Below are positions 36,834-45,844 of a stretch of 64,000 bases of DNA, piece by piece (the stretch's first letter is position 1; every line of letters begins with the position of its first letter). Under the pieces are notes generated by a model. It did no database searches and was not told the origin of the DNA. It saw only the letters and a program-made list of their open reading frames with translations. The DNA lies in the NCBI RefSeq assembly GCF_020035535.1, contig NZ_CP083349.1:1240001-1304000 (forward strand), read 5' to 3'. Origin of the DNA: Ensifer adhaerens. GTDB taxonomy: Bacteria; Pseudomonadota; Alphaproteobacteria; Rhizobiales; Rhizobiaceae. The position numbers and the translations under genes were made by a program.

Positions 36834-37991
36834 TTATCGTTTATGGGCCGTGTCGAGCACGCGTTCCATGAAGCCTGAATAGCGCGACATACCGAAGCAG
36901 AAAAGCCAGAATATGAAGCCAGCGAAAATTAGCCCTGAGATCGGCGTGACCGCTGAGGCCCAGTTCGCATCGGTGAAGTTGAAGCGAACGATGCCGAGCA
37001 GGTCGAACATGCCGATAATCGAAACCAGCGAAGTGTCCTTGAAGAGGCCGATAAAGGTATTTACGATGCCCGGGATCACGAGCTTCAGCGCCTGCGGCAG
37101 GACGATGAGGTTCATCTTCTGCCAGTAGCTGAGGCCGAGCGAGTCCGCGCCTTCATACTGCCCCTTCGGGATGGCCTGGAGCCCGCCGCGCACCACTTCG
37201 GCCATGTAGGCCGAGGCGAAGAGCGAGACGCCGATGAGAGCACGCAGGAACTTGTCGAAGGTGACACCCTGCGGCAGGAACAGGGGCAGCATGACGCTTG
37301 CCATGAACAGGACGGTAATCAGCGGAATGCCGCGCACCAGTTCGATGAAGGCGGTGCAGAGCATCTTGATCACAGGCATGTGCGATCGTCGGCCCAGCGC
37401 CAGAAGGATCCCTAGGGGTAGCGACACCGTAATCCCGACGAAGGACAGAATCAGTGTCACCATCAGGCCGCCCCAAAGCGGGGTCTCGACGTAGGTCAGG
37501 CCAAACCACCCGCCTGGAAGCAGGATCAGGGCGATAACCGGCAACACCGCGAACAACAGCACGGCGTTGATGCTTTTGTAAGGAACCTTCGGCATCGCCA
37601 TAGGCACGAGGAAAAGCACGAAGAGGATGCCGACCAACGTTGGCCGCCAACGCTCATCGAGCGGGTAGCGTCCATAGACGAACTGATCGATCTTTGCGTT
37701 GACGAAGGCCCAGCAAGCACCGCTCCAGCCTTCCGGTTGCGTGCCGCCCTGCGCAACCGTCGCGCAGACGCCGCGGCCACCACCGGTCCAGGCGGCGTCG
37801 AGAAAGAGCCACTGGATTGCCGGCGGCAGGAGCCAAGCAAGCGCAAGCGCGCTGATAATGGTGAGCACCGCATCCTTTGGCGTTGCGAAAAGGTTTTCGC
37901 GCAGCCAGTGGACGACGCCGCCTTCCGCTGCCGGCGGTGAGGACGCCTCGATCATCGAGCCGCGGACGAAAATTCCCTGGTGTGTGTTCAT
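36834..37991 (-). CDS. aapM: General L-amino-acid ABC transporter permease AapM
   Basis: This inner-membrane permease has a long N-terminal region with extra helices and the HisM-type core, including [39 protein letters not shown], the EAA loop that contacts the ATPase. The ATG at 37991 follows GGAGAG and gives 384 residues; an upstream ATG at 38024 lies inside aapQ and is rejected. aapQ ends 4 bp before it. Confidence 0.95.
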   Translation of the reverse strand: MNTHQGIFVRGSMIEASSPPAAEGGVVHWLRENLFATPKDAVLTIISALALAWLLPPAIQWLFLDAAWTGGGRGVCATVAQGGTQPEGWSGACWAFVNAKIDQFVYGRYPLDERWRPTLVGILFVLFLVPMAMPKVPYKSINAVLLFAVLPVIALILLPGGWFGLTYVETPLWGGLMVTLILSFVGITVSLPLGILLALGRRSHMPVIKMLCTAFIELVRGIPLITVLFMASVMLPLFLPQGVTFDKFLRALIGVSLFASAYMAEVVRGGLQAIPKGQYEGADSLGLSYWQKMNLIVLPQALKLVIPGIVNTFIGLFKDTSLVSIIGMFDLLGIVRFNFTDANWASAVTPISGLIFAGFIFWLFCFGMSRYSGFMERVLDTAHKR

Positions 37992-37995
37992 GATC

Positions 37996-39189
37996 TTATC
38001 TCTCCACCAGGGCCATGCGGGCATTGAACCAGTTCATGAACAGCGACGTCGTGAGGCTCAGCGACAGGTAGACGATGATCCAGATTGTGACGACTTCGAT
38101 CGACTGACCGGTCTGGTTGAGGATCGTGCCGCCGACGGCCACCAGATCCGCATAGCCGATCGCGACAGCGAGCGACGAGTTCTTGGTCAGGTTCAGATAC
38201 TGGCTGGTGAGCGGCGGAATGATGATCCGCAGCGCCTGCGGAATGACCACGAGACGGGTGGTGAGTCCCGGACGGACGCCGAGCGCATGGGCCGCCTCTG
38301 TCTGCCCCTTGGACACGCCGCGAATGCCGGCGCGTACGATCTCGGCAATGAAGGCCGCGCTGTAGAACGAGAGCGCCAGGAACAGTGACAGGAATTCCGG
38401 ACCGATCACCGAGCCGCCCGTGAGGTTGAACTTTCCGGCGACGGGAACGTCGAAGGTGATCGGCGATCCGGTCGCAAGGAACGTCAACAGCGGCAGGCCG
38501 ATCACGAGCCCAAGCACGGTCCACAGCAGCGGGAAGCGCTGTCCGGTGGCGTCCTGTTTCTTGTGCGCGTAGCGTGCCACGGCAAAGCTGATGACGATCG
38601 CGACGACGAATGCGAACAGCGTGAACTGCGAGCCGTCACCGAAAATCGGTTTGGGGAAGGCGAGCCCGCGGTTGTTGAGGAACATGTTGAACGGAAGCAC
38701 CGCCGATTCACGCGGTTGCGGCAGGATCGCCAGAACGCCGCTGTACCAGAAGAAGATGACGAGCAGCGGCGGGATGTTGCGGAACACTTCGACATAGGCG
38801 AGCGACAGCTTGGCGATCAGCCAATTGTGCGACAGGCGGCCGATACCGACCGCAAAGCCGATGATTGTTGCGGTGAAAATCCCGCAAACCGCGACGAGCA
38901 GCGTGTTGAGCAAACCGACGAGCAGGGCACGCTGGTAGGTGGAATCGCTGGTGTATGCGATCAGAGACTGTCCGACGTCGAACCCGGCGCGTCCCCTTAG
39001 GAAGTCGTAGCCGGAAGCAATATTCGCCCGCTTGAGGTTTTCCATCGTGTTGTCGGCAACCCAGTAGACGAAGGCTGCGAGAACGATGAGGGTGATGACC
39101 TGATAAAAGATGCCGCGGACCTGTGGATCGTTGATGATCGACCCCGACGGTTTGCTTTTCTCAGGCGTAGTTGTGACGCCAATCGCCAT
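37996..39189 (-). CDS. aapQ: General L-amino-acid ABC transporter permease AapQ
   Basis: This 397-residue permease pairs with AapM. It has several helices ([42 protein letters not shown]), the conserved [18 protein letters not shown] segment and the EAA loop [23 protein letters not shown]. The start is the ATG at 39189 with AGAGG upstream. It follows aapJ after a 93-bp gap holding a strong stem-loop. Confidence 0.95.
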   Translation of the reverse strand: MAIGVTTTPEKSKPSGSIINDPQVRGIFYQVITLIVLAAFVYWVADNTMENLKRANIASGYDFLRGRAGFDVGQSLIAYTSDSTYQRALLVGLLNTLLVAVCGIFTATIIGFAVGIGRLSHNWLIAKLSLAYVEVFRNIPPLLVIFFWYSGVLAILPQPRESAVLPFNMFLNNRGLAFPKPIFGDGSQFTLFAFVVAIVISFAVARYAHKKQDATGQRFPLLWTVLGLVIGLPLLTFLATGSPITFDVPVAGKFNLTGGSVIGPEFLSLFLALSFYSAAFIAEIVRAGIRGVSKGQTEAAHALGVRPGLTTRLVVIPQALRIIIPPLTSQYLNLTKNSSLAVAIGYADLVAVGGTILNQTGQSIEVVTIWIIVYLSLSLTTSLFMNWFNARMALVER

Positions 39190-39210
39190 GCAATGCCTCT
39201 TTCCCCTTTT

Positions 39211-39224
39211 CACCCTTTTGGGTG
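39211..39224. other. Small stem-loop in the aapQ leader
   Basis: CACCC (39211-39215) pairs with GGGTG (39220-39224) around TTTT, flanked by T-runs on the plus strand. It lies between the larger aapJ-aapQ hairpin and the aapQ start. Confidence 0.4.
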
Positions 39225-39240
39225 TTTTTATAGTTGGGAA

Positions 39241-39264
39241 GGGGAAGCGGTGGCCCGCTTCCCC
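39241..39264 (-). other. Intergenic stem-loop between aapJ and aapQ
   Basis: A perfect 10-bp stem (39241-39250 with 39255-39264, loop of four) lies 18 bp after the aapJ stop. It has no T-run on the minus strand. Such hairpins behind a binding-protein gene typically stabilise that part of the message or partly stop transcription, making more AapJ than permease. Confidence 0.7.
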
Positions 39265-39282
39265 CAGTCGTGTCAGATCGTC

Positions 39283-40308
39283 TTAGCGGACCGGCGGGGC
39301 ATACTGGATGCCGCCCTTGTTCCACAGCGCATTGAGGCCGCGCTCGATCTTGAGCGGGCTGCCGGCGCCGATGTTGCGATCGAAGACTTCGCCGTAGTTG
39401 CCGACGGCCTTGATGATGTTCACGGCCCATTCGTTGGTGAGGCCGAGGTCGGTGCCGATCTTGGAGTCAGCTTCGACGCCGAGGAAGCGCTGAACGTCCG
39501 GGTTGGTGGACTTCTTCATTTCTTCGACATTTGCCTGGGTGATGCCGAATTCTTCGGCCTGGATCAGCGCGTAGTGCACCCAGCTGACGATATCGAACCA
39601 CTGGTCGTCGCCCTGGCGAACGGCCGGACCAAGCGGCTCCTTCGAGATGATTTCCGGCAGGATCATGTGATCGTCGGGCTTCGACAGCGTCAGGCGCAGC
39701 GAATAGAGGCCCGACTGGTCGGTGGTGTAGACGTCGCAACGACCGGCGTCATAGGCGGCGTTCACTTCTTCGAGCTTTTCGAAGACCACCGGATTGTACT
39801 GGAGGTTGTTTGCCTTGAAGTAGTCGGCAAGGTTGAGTTCGGTGGTGGTGCCGGTCTGTACGCAGACGGCCGCGCCCGAAAGTTCCAGGGCCGACTTGAC
39901 GTTCAGGCTCTTGCGAACCATGAAGCCCTGGCCGTCATAATAGTTGACCGGGCGGAAGTTGAAGCCGAGCGCGGTGTCGCGGTTGATCGTCCAGGTGGTG
40001 TTGCGGGCCAGAACGTCGACCTCACCGGACTGCAGTGCCGGGAAGCGTTCCTTGGCCGAAGTGGGCGTGTACTTTACCTTGCTGCCATCCGCGAAGATCG
40101 CGGCGGCGATTGCCTTGCAGTAGTCAACGTCGAAACCGCTCCAGTTGCCCGAAGCATCCGGTGCCGCGAAGCCGGCAAGGCCGGTGTTCACGCCGCACTG
40201 GACAAAGCCCTTGGCCTTTACGTCATCAAGGGTAGCGCCCGAAGCCGCCTGTGTGCCAATCCCCAAGACAGCGGCGCCAACGAGAGCTGTCAGAATTCTT
40301 CTTGCCAT
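39283..40308 (-). CDS. aapJ: General L-amino-acid binding protein AapJ
   Basis: AapJ is the periplasmic solute-binding protein of the Aap importer. It has a cleavable signal peptide (MARRILTALVGAAVLGIGTQ, cut near ASGA) followed by the polar-amino-acid binding fold beginning TLDDVKAKGFVQCGVNTGLAGFAAPDASGNWSGFDVDYCKAIAAAI. At 341 residues it matches rhizobial AapJ. It is the first gene of aapJQMP and has a 339-bp upstream region shared with divergent metC. Confidence 0.96.
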   Translation of the reverse strand: MARRILTALVGAAVLGIGTQAASGATLDDVKAKGFVQCGVNTGLAGFAAPDASGNWSGFDVDYCKAIAAAIFADGSKVKYTPTSAKERFPALQSGEVDVLARNTTWTINRDTALGFNFRPVNYYDGQGFMVRKSLNVKSALELSGAAVCVQTGTTTELNLADYFKANNLQYNPVVFEKLEEVNAAYDAGRCDVYTTDQSGLYSLRLTLSKPDDHMILPEIISKEPLGPAVRQGDDQWFDIVSWVHYALIQAEEFGITQANVEEMKKSTNPDVQRFLGVEADSKIGTDLGLTNEWAVNIIKAVGNYGEVFDRNIGAGSPLKIERGLNALWNKGGIQYAPPVR

Positions 40309-40647
40309 TTTTAGAACCTTTTTCTGTTGTCGTTAGTTCCAGTCTGCACCGGCGCCTCTCCTGGCGCGTGCAGTCTCGGCCACCCTCCTGGCGCGAGTAC
40401 AGACTATCTCATGCTCAAATTCCATGAGGGTCAAGAGAGGGCGCCGATTTTCTGGTTTTGCATGTGAAAAACCCGAAACAAGCCAGAAAGTTAGGCAGAT
40501 TTGGGGGGTACCGGGCACACTCTGGGCGAAAAATCACCAGAAGCGGCTCGGCAGCGGCCAAAATCGCACTCCTTGATTTTTGCCACTTGACCGCGGTTGT
40601 AGCTCATTCGAAGAGTTCCTCTTTCGAAATCAGAAGCGGAACATGCA
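40309..40647. promoter_or_regulatory. Divergent aapJ / metC intergenic region
   Basis: This 339-bp region holds no convincing gene. On the aapJ side there is a perfect leftward -35 (GTCAAG on the plus strand, 40430-40435). On the metC side there is a perfect CTTGAC (40586-40591) without a plausible -10, and an imperfect inverted repeat TTCGAAGAG/CTCTTTCGAA (40607-40628) only 20 bp before metC. I looked for sigma-54 sites (TGGCAC-N5-TTGC), expected if NtrC controls aap, and saw none. Confidence 0.55.
40406..40435 (-). promoter_or_regulatory. Probable sigma-70 promoter of aapJ
   Basis: Read on the minus strand, CTTGAC (40435-40430) is a perfect rhizobial -35. An 18-bp spacer leads to TGAGAT (40411-40406), a weak -10. 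It would start transcription about 90 bp before aapJ. Confidence 0.4.
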
Positions 40648-41838
40648 ATGGCAGACAGTGGCAGTGTGAATGGCAAGACGGGCATCAACACCCGTCTCGC
40701 TCATAGCGGCAACAATCCCTCCGATTACTTCGGCTTCGTCAATCCGCCGGTGGTGCATGCGTCCACCGTGCTGTTTCCCGACGCGAAGACGATGGAGACG
40801 CGTGCCCAGAAATACACCTACGGGACGCGCGGAACGCCGACCACGGATGCGCTCTGCGACGCGATCAACGAGCTCGAAGGTTCTGCCGGCACGATCCTTG
40901 TCCCCTCGGGTCTGGCTGCGGTGACGGTGCCGTTCCTTGCCTATCTTTCGGCGGGTGATCACGCGCTGATTGTCGATTCAGTGTATTTCCCGACGCGCCA
41001 CTTCTGCGACACGATGCTGAAGCGCCTTGGCGTCACCGTTGAATACTACGATCCGATGATCGGTGCCGGTATCGAAAACCTCATCCGCCCGAATACGCGC
41101 CTGGTGCACACCGAGGCTCCGGGATCGAATACTTTTGAAATGCAGGATATTCGCGCCATTGCGGATGCCGCGCATCGCCATGGCTGCGTCGTCACCATGG
41201 ACAACACCTGGGCGACGCCGGTTTACTTCAAGCCGCTCGACCATGGTGTCGACGTATCGATCCATGCGGCCACCAAGTATCCATCCGGTCATTCGGACGT
41301 CCTCTTCGGCACAGTGTCGGCGAATGCCGCCCATTGGCCGGAATTGACGGAGGCTATGGTGACGCTTGGCGTCTGTGTCTCTCCGGACGACAGCTACCAG
41401 ATCCTGCGCGGCCTCAGAACCATGGGTATCCGTCTGGAACGCCATCAGGAAAGCGCCCTGACATTGGCGCGGTGGCTCGAAACGCGGGACGAAGTTGCGC
41501 ATGTTCTGCATCCGGCACTGCCGAGTTTCCCGGGCCACGAACTCTGGAAGCGCGACTTTACGGGCGCAAGCGGCATCTTCTCCTTCGTCCTGAAAGCGGA
41601 AACCCCAGATCGGTTCAAGGCCAAGGCGCATGCCTTCCTGGACGCGCTGAAGCTGTTCGGTCTCGGCTACTCCTGGGGTGGCTTCGAAAGCCTTGCGCTC
41701 CAGGTCGGTCTATCAGACCGTAAGGTTGCCTTGGCGCCGACCGAGGGGCCAGTCATCCGCCTGCAGATCGGCCTTGAGGACGTGCCGGATATCCGCCGCG
41801 ACATCGAAGCGGGATTGGCGGCGGCCAACGCCGTTTGA
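40648..41838 (+). CDS. metC: Cystathionine beta-lyase MetC
   Basis: This PLP enzyme of methionine synthesis cleaves cystathionine to homocysteine, pyruvate and ammonia. The PLP lysine is K210 in HAATKYPSGHSDVLFG, the form with Gly-His-Ser-Asp that favours beta-lyase over gamma-synthase, and MDNTWATPVYFKPLDHGVDV and SWGGFESLA agree. Length is 396 residues. It is transcribed away from aapJ and ends in a 42-base near-perfect palindrome. Confidence 0.93.
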   Translation: MADSGSVNGKTGINTRLAHSGNNPSDYFGFVNPPVVHASTVLFPDAKTMETRAQKYTYGTRGTPTTDALCDAINELEGSAGTILVPSGLAAVTVPFLAYLSAGDHALIVDSVYFPTRHFCDTMLKRLGVTVEYYDPMIGAGIENLIRPNTRLVHTEAPGSNTFEMQDIRAIADAAHRHGCVVTMDNTWATPVYFKPLDHGVDVSIHAATKYPSGHSDVLFGTVSANAAHWPELTEAMVTLGVCVSPDDSYQILRGLRTMGIRLERHQESALTLARWLETRDEVAHVLHPALPSFPGHELWKRDFTGASGIFSFVLKAETPDRFKAKAHAFLDALKLFGLGYSWGGFESLALQVGLSDRKVALAPTEGPVIRLQIGLEDVPDIRRDIEAGLAAANAV

Positions 41839-41879
41839 CGGATGGAGGCGCCGCGAACATTCGCGGCGCCTCCATCCGT
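41838..41879. terminator. 20-bp-stem hairpin after metC
   Basis: Bases 41838-41857 are the exact reverse complement of 41860-41879, with a two-base centre CA. The last base of the metC stop codon is the first base of the stem. It lies between convergent metC and the monooxygenase gene and should end transcription on both strands, although no T-run follows. Confidence 0.8.
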
Positions 41880-41914
41880 TGACCATTGATATCTGGACAT
41901 TTTCGCGCCCGCGC

Positions 41915-43078
41915 TCAGCGCTGGGCGCCGTAGCCGTAGAGCCAGTCGAGGTCGGCCGCGAGCGCGTCCGGTCCCTTGAGTTTCAGGACAATGTCGCGAC
42001 CGAGGCGCAGCGGCCCCCGGACGTGGTAAGCGAAGTGATTGAATGCTGCACGGCGGCGGACCCGGGCGATGCGCGGTCGGCGCTTCGCTTCGAATGCTGC
42101 CAGCGCCTTCGGGACATCGGTGCCGGTCGCCAGGCAATCCGAAAGTTCGAAGGCATCCTCGATCGCCATCGCTGCACCCTGCGCCGCAAATGGCGTCATC
42201 GCATGGGCCGCATCGCCGATCAGCACGGTCTTTCGCCCGTCCTGCCAGGCTCCGTCGTCCACGGTGCACAAGGGCCAATAGGTGGGCGCTTCGGCCTTTT
42301 CGAGCAGCGAGCGGATGCCGGCGTTCCAGCCGGAGAAAGCGTTCAGGTAATCCTGGCGGCGCTTGTCCGAATCCTTGCCGGCCCAGACGCCGTCGGTCTC
42401 CTTGCCCTCGATGATCGCGACGAGATTGAAGCCGTGAAATTCCCGCAACGGATAGGCGACGAGATGGGCGCGAGCGCCGAGGAATGCCGTGACTTGGTTC
42501 GGCTTGAGAAGGCCGGCGGCCGTGTCGCGAGCGACCGTCATGCGCCAGGCGACATTGCCTGAAAACCGCACGCGGCCGGCCCCGGGGACGTTGTTGCGCA
42601 ACCGTGACCAGATCCCGTCGGCACCGATCATGACCTCCGGGCGGCGCCCCATCAGCTTTATGATTGTCTGCTCATCAGGGTTGTCGATATGGCATCCAAG
42701 CTGCAGGCGGCAGCGAGGCTCGGCCTCGACGGCGGAAAGCAGGACTTTCTGCAGGCTCGCGCGGTGCATGACGGCATAGGGCGCCTGCCAGCGACGCCGC
42801 GCGAACGCGCCAGCCGATACGCTGGCGAGGGGGCTTAGCGATACGCCGTCAACTAGGCCGATGCGTTCGGGCTCGCTCCAGTAGAATTCGAGCGCCGGGA
42901 GAAGGCCGAGCTTGATGAGGATGCGTGAGGCATTCGGCGACAATTGCAGACCGGCGCCGACCTCGGTCAGCGCTGTTGCCCGCTCGATAATGTCGACTTC
43001 AAAGCCTCGACGGGCGAGGCACAAGGCGGCCGTGAGCCCACCGATACCGGCACCGACGATCGCGACGGGGCGCGACAT
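41915..43078 (-). CDS. FAD-dependent aromatic monooxygenase (UbiH/salicylate hydroxylase family)
   Basis: This 387-residue class A flavoprotein monooxygenase has the dinucleotide-binding motif GAGIGG (9-14), a mid-protein DG motif (VMIGADGIWSRLRNNV) and the second FAD motif VLIGDAAHAMTPFAAQGAAMAIEDA. It belongs with salicylate 1-hydroxylase-like enzymes, but the substrate cannot be told. The zinc protein gene ends 9 bp before its start, so the two share a message. Confidence 0.88.
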   Translation of the reverse strand: MSRPVAIVGAGIGGLTAALCLARRGFEVDIIERATALTEVGAGLQLSPNASRILIKLGLLPALEFYWSEPERIGLVDGVSLSPLASVSAGAFARRRWQAPYAVMHRASLQKVLLSAVEAEPRCRLQLGCHIDNPDEQTIIKLMGRRPEVMIGADGIWSRLRNNVPGAGRVRFSGNVAWRMTVARDTAAGLLKPNQVTAFLGARAHLVAYPLREFHGFNLVAIIEGKETDGVWAGKDSDKRRQDYLNAFSGWNAGIRSLLEKAEAPTYWPLCTVDDGAWQDGRKTVLIGDAAHAMTPFAAQGAAMAIEDAFELSDCLATGTDVPKALAAFEAKRRPRIARVRRRAAFNHFAYHVRGPLRLGRDIVLKLKGPDALAADLDWLYGYGAQR

Positions 43079-43087
43079 CGTGGCCTA

Positions 43088-43333
43088 TCAGGCGGCTTTG
43101 TGGGCGAAGAGGCAGCCGGGCGGGTTGGTTTCCGTCGCCTTCAGCTTCGGATTGTAGCGGTAGAGCGTGGAGCAGTAGGAGCAGACCTTCTCGTTGTCGT
43201 CGCCCATATCGATGAAGATATGCGGGTGATCGTACGGAATGGACGCGCCGGTGCACATGAATTCCTTGACGCCGATTTCGATTGCCTGATGTCCGCCGTC
43301 GTTCTGGAAGTGCGGGATGCTGTGGCCGGCCAT
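43088..43333 (-). CDS. NDUFS6-like zinc-finger protein
   Basis: This 81-residue protein has the zf-CHCC pattern: C27, H36/H38, C51 and C54 in EFMCTGASIPYDHPHIFIDMG and VCSYCSTLYRY. It is the bacterial relative of the NDUFS6 accessory subunit of respiratory complex I, which alphaproteobacteria share with mitochondria. It probably binds one zinc and associates with complex I, although the nuo genes are not in this window. It is upstream of the FAD monooxygenase on the minus strand. Confidence 0.88.
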   Translation of the reverse strand: MAGHSIPHFQNDGGHQAIEIGVKEFMCTGASIPYDHPHIFIDMGDDNEKVCSYCSTLYRYNPKLKATETNPPGCLFAHKAA

Positions 43334-43502
43334 GTCATGCTCCGATGAATGCTAGTCTCTAAAGTTGGCGCACCATAGTGAGCTTTGCTGCAAAAGTGTA
43401 GCGGCAAACACGCCGCAGCTGTGGTTTTTGCCGGGGCGGGGTTTCACTCGTCCTGGCGACGAACTAGGTTGCGCCGCATCGATACCCCCTAGGATGATAA
43501 AG

Positions 43503-44288
43503 ATGGATCTCACCCCGCCGCCGTTTTCCCGCTTTTCCCATGAAGGCCTGGAGATCGCCTTTTTCGACGAGGGCGATCCCGCCGGCGCGCCCATCCTTCT
43601 CATCCATGGGTTTGCCTCGAGCGCCAACGTCAACTGGGTTTTTCCGGGCTGGCTGAAGACGCTCGGCGACGCCGGCTATCGTGTGATAGCGCTCGACAAC
43701 CGCGGCCACGGCAAGAGCAGCAAGCCCTACGATTCAGCACTCTATCACCCGCAGCAGATGGCGGGCGACGCCGTAGCGTTGCTCGGGCATCTCGGCATTG
43801 CCGAGGCGCATGTGATGGGCTACTCGATGGGTGCGCGCATCTCTGCCTTCCTGGCGCTTGCACACCCTCATCGCGTGCGCTCGCTGGTCTTTGGCGGCCT
43901 GGGCATCGGCATGGTGACGGGGGTAGGGGATTGGGACCCGATCGCCGAAGCCTTGGCGGCGCCTTCTCTTGATGTTGTAACCCACGCGCGCGGCCGCATG
44001 TTCCGCGCCTTTGCCGACCAGACCAAAAGCGACAGGCAGGCGCTCGCGGCCTGTATCTCGACATCCCGCGATCTATTGACCGCCGAAGACATGGCACGCA
44101 TCGACGTGCCGACCCTCATCGGTGTCGGGACCAAGGACGACATTGCCGGCTCGCCGCAGGAACTGGCGGAATTGATGCCGAATGCCCGCGCGCTTGATAT
44201 TCCGGGCCGGGACCATATGCTCGCCGTGGGTGATCGCGTTTTCAAGAAGGCCGTGCTCGAGTTCCTCGAGGAAGTAGGGCGCGCCTAG
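43503..44288 (+). CDS. Alpha/beta-fold hydrolase
   Basis: This 261-residue hydrolase has an oxyanion-hole HGFASS (35-40), nucleophile S108 in MGYSMGA, an acidic residue near 210 in GVGTKDDIAG and H238 in GRDHML, so the triad is complete. No lid insert gives away the substrate. I chose the ATG at 43503 because AGGA at 43491-43494 is well spaced; an ATG at 43494 overlaps that site. It is divergent from the zinc protein gene and 146 bp before cysE. Confidence 0.88.
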   Translation: MDLTPPPFSRFSHEGLEIAFFDEGDPAGAPILLIHGFASSANVNWVFPGWLKTLGDAGYRVIALDNRGHGKSSKPYDSALYHPQQMAGDAVALLGHLGIAEAHVMGYSMGARISAFLALAHPHRVRSLVFGGLGIGMVTGVGDWDPIAEALAAPSLDVVTHARGRMFRAFADQTKSDRQALAACISTSRDLLTAEDMARIDVPTLIGVGTKDDIAGSPQELAELMPNARALDIPGRDHMLAVGDRVFKKAVLEFLEEVGRA

Positions 44289-44434
44289 ACCATCGAGCGT
44301 GACGAACGCCGGGAGCACCCGGCGCTTGCCCGCTTCTGGGCTGCTCGACCGAGGGTGGAACTGATGGCGGGCCATTTAAGTCATGCCGGATTTCCCCTAT
44401 AGTAACTGTAGGACGGACAGGAAGGAGAGCGACG

Positions 44435-45262
44435 ATGGTCGCCAAGACCGAACTTCGCCAGACGGAAGCGCTGAAGGTGATGGACCCGATCTGGAACAGC
44501 CTGCGTGAGGAAGCCCGCGTGGCGGCCGAGCAGGACCCGATGCTCGCGGCCTTCCTGTATTCGACGGTGGTCAACCAGCATTCGCTCGAAGAAAGCGTGA
44601 TCTATCGCATCTGCGAAAGGCTCGATCATCCCGATCTTCAGGCCAACCTGTTGCGGCAGACTTTCTCGGAGATGCTTGAGGATTGGCCGGAATGGGGCAC
44701 CATTCTGCGCGTCGACATCCAGGCCGTGTATGACCGCGATCCCGCCTGCACCCGCTTCATCGAGCCGGTGCTCTACTTCAAGGGTTTCCATGCCATCCAG
44801 ACGCACCGTCTGGCCCATTGGCTGTTGAAGCGCGGCCGCCGGGACTTTGCGTTCTACCTGCAGAGCCGCGCTTCGAGCGTCTTCCAGACGGACATCAACC
44901 CGGCCGCCCGCATCGGGCGCGGCATCTTCCTTGACCACGCTACCGGCCTGGTCGCCGGTGAGACGGCTGTGATCGGTGACAACGTCTCCATCCTACACGG
45001 CGTGACGCTCGGCGGCACGGGCAAGGAAGGCAGCGATCGCCACCCGAAGATCGCCGACGGCGTCCTGATCGGTGCCGGCGCCAAGATCCTTGGCAATATC
45101 CACATCGGCCACTGCTCGCGCATCGCTGCCGGCTCGGTCGTGTTGAAGCCGGTGCCGCCGAAGTCGACGGTGGCAGGCGTACCGGCCAAGGTGGTGGGCG
45201 AGGCCGGTTGCTCCGAGCCGTCGCGTCAGATGGACCAGATCCTGAGCAGCTTCGATATCTGA
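44435..45262 (+). CDS. cysE: Serine O-acetyltransferase CysE
   Basis: CysE acetylates L-serine to O-acetylserine, the carbon acceptor for sulfide in cysteine synthesis, so it connects to the cysG-cysI genes 20 kb away. The N-terminal helical domain (about 1-165) is followed by the left-handed beta-helix with hexapeptide repeats (INPAARIGRGIFLDHATG, GETAVIGDNVSILHGVTLGG) and a C-terminal tail ending SSFDI, the end that docks into cysteine synthase. AAGGAGAG precedes the ATG. Confidence 0.96.
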   Translation: MVAKTELRQTEALKVMDPIWNSLREEARVAAEQDPMLAAFLYSTVVNQHSLEESVIYRICERLDHPDLQANLLRQTFSEMLEDWPEWGTILRVDIQAVYDRDPACTRFIEPVLYFKGFHAIQTHRLAHWLLKRGRRDFAFYLQSRASSVFQTDINPAARIGRGIFLDHATGLVAGETAVIGDNVSILHGVTLGGTGKEGSDRHPKIADGVLIGAGAKILGNIHIGHCSRIAAGSVVLKPVPPKSTVAGVPAKVVGEAGCSEPSRQMDQILSSFDI

Positions 45263-45362
45263 ACATACGGGAACCGGTGCGTAAGCCTCTTTCGAGGGGT
45301 TTACACCCGGCGATGCAGCGTGCGAGAAGCGCCGCACAGATAAACGGCTACGGAGACGTGTT

Positions 45363-45566
45363 TTGAAGCCCGAAGAAATCCGCAAGCTTGAAGCCTATTT
45401 CAAGCGCACCTTCAATCAGCAGATGGTCGTCAAGGCTCGCCCGAAGAAGGACGAGTCCGCTGAAGTCTATCTCGGTGACGAGTTCCTCGGTGTTGTTTTC
45501 CGCGATGAGGAAGACGGTGAGCTTTCCTACAACTTCTCCATGGCGATCCTCGACATCGACCTCTAA
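45363..45566 (+). CDS. DUF3126 small protein, TTG start
   Basis: This 67-residue protein of the alphaproteobacterial DUF3126 family has no known function. The sequence is compact and charged (KPEEIRKLEAYFKRTF, VVKARPKKDESAEVYLGDEFLGVVFRDEEDGELSY) and lacks membrane segments. The only start that keeps the conserved N-terminus is TTG at 45363, six bases after GGAGA; the next in-frame Met is residue 21. It ends before a strong terminator. Confidence 0.85.
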   Translation: MKPEEIRKLEAYFKRTFNQQMVVKARPKKDESAEVYLGDEFLGVVFRDEEDGELSYNFSMAILDIDL

Positions 45567-45594
45567 GTCCTGACGACGGACGACAAAGTAGCGA

Positions 45595-45633
45595 GCCCCG
45601 AAAATCCCAGCGATTTTCGGGGCTTATTGTTTT
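45595..45633 (+). terminator. Terminator after the DUF3126 gene
   Basis: GCCCCGAAAATC (45595-45606) pairs with GATTTTCGGGGC (45612-45623; G45595 opposite C45623) around CCAGC, followed by TTATTGTTTT. Confidence 0.88.
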
Positions 45634-45777
45634 CGGCGAAGCGTTGCTGCGGTGCTGGGCAATTGCTCGCGGATTTCATCTTGCCTATTCAGCAAGGATC
45701 GATAGAAGTTTTGCGCTTCCCCGCGTTTTTTCATCAAGTTGTTGCATCTGTTGTATTTTATTGCGTTGCACACTCGT

Positions 45778-45806
45778 CTTGACTTTTTGTGCAGTGCACA
45801 TAAACT
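45778..45806 (+). promoter_or_regulatory. Strong sigma-70 promoter of the phasin gene with TGC/GCA palindrome
   Basis: A perfect -35 CTTGAC (45778-45783) is separated by exactly 17 bp from TAAACT (45801-45806). The spacer contains TGTGC-AGT-GCACA (45788-45800), an inverted repeat between the two hexamers, and further TTGCA/TTGCG boxes lie at about 45742 and 45761-45769. This is a natural place for a repressor, the obvious candidate being the polyhydroxybutyrate regulator PhaR, which binds TGC/GCA-rich sites. Confidence 0.75.
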
Positions 45807-45844
45807 GAAGCCTCCAGATCAGGCCGTCACTAAGGAGACACCGG

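Noticed and set aside
40586..40614. CTTGAC before metC as a sigma-70 promoter
   Set aside because: The -35 is perfect, but no -10-like hexamer occurs at 16-19 bp spacing (only TTCGAA/CGAAGA), so I left it as part of the region description.
40309..40647. Sigma-54/NtrC control of aapJ
   Set aside because: Expected from nitrogen biology, but no TGGCAC-N5-TTGC element was seen on either strand.
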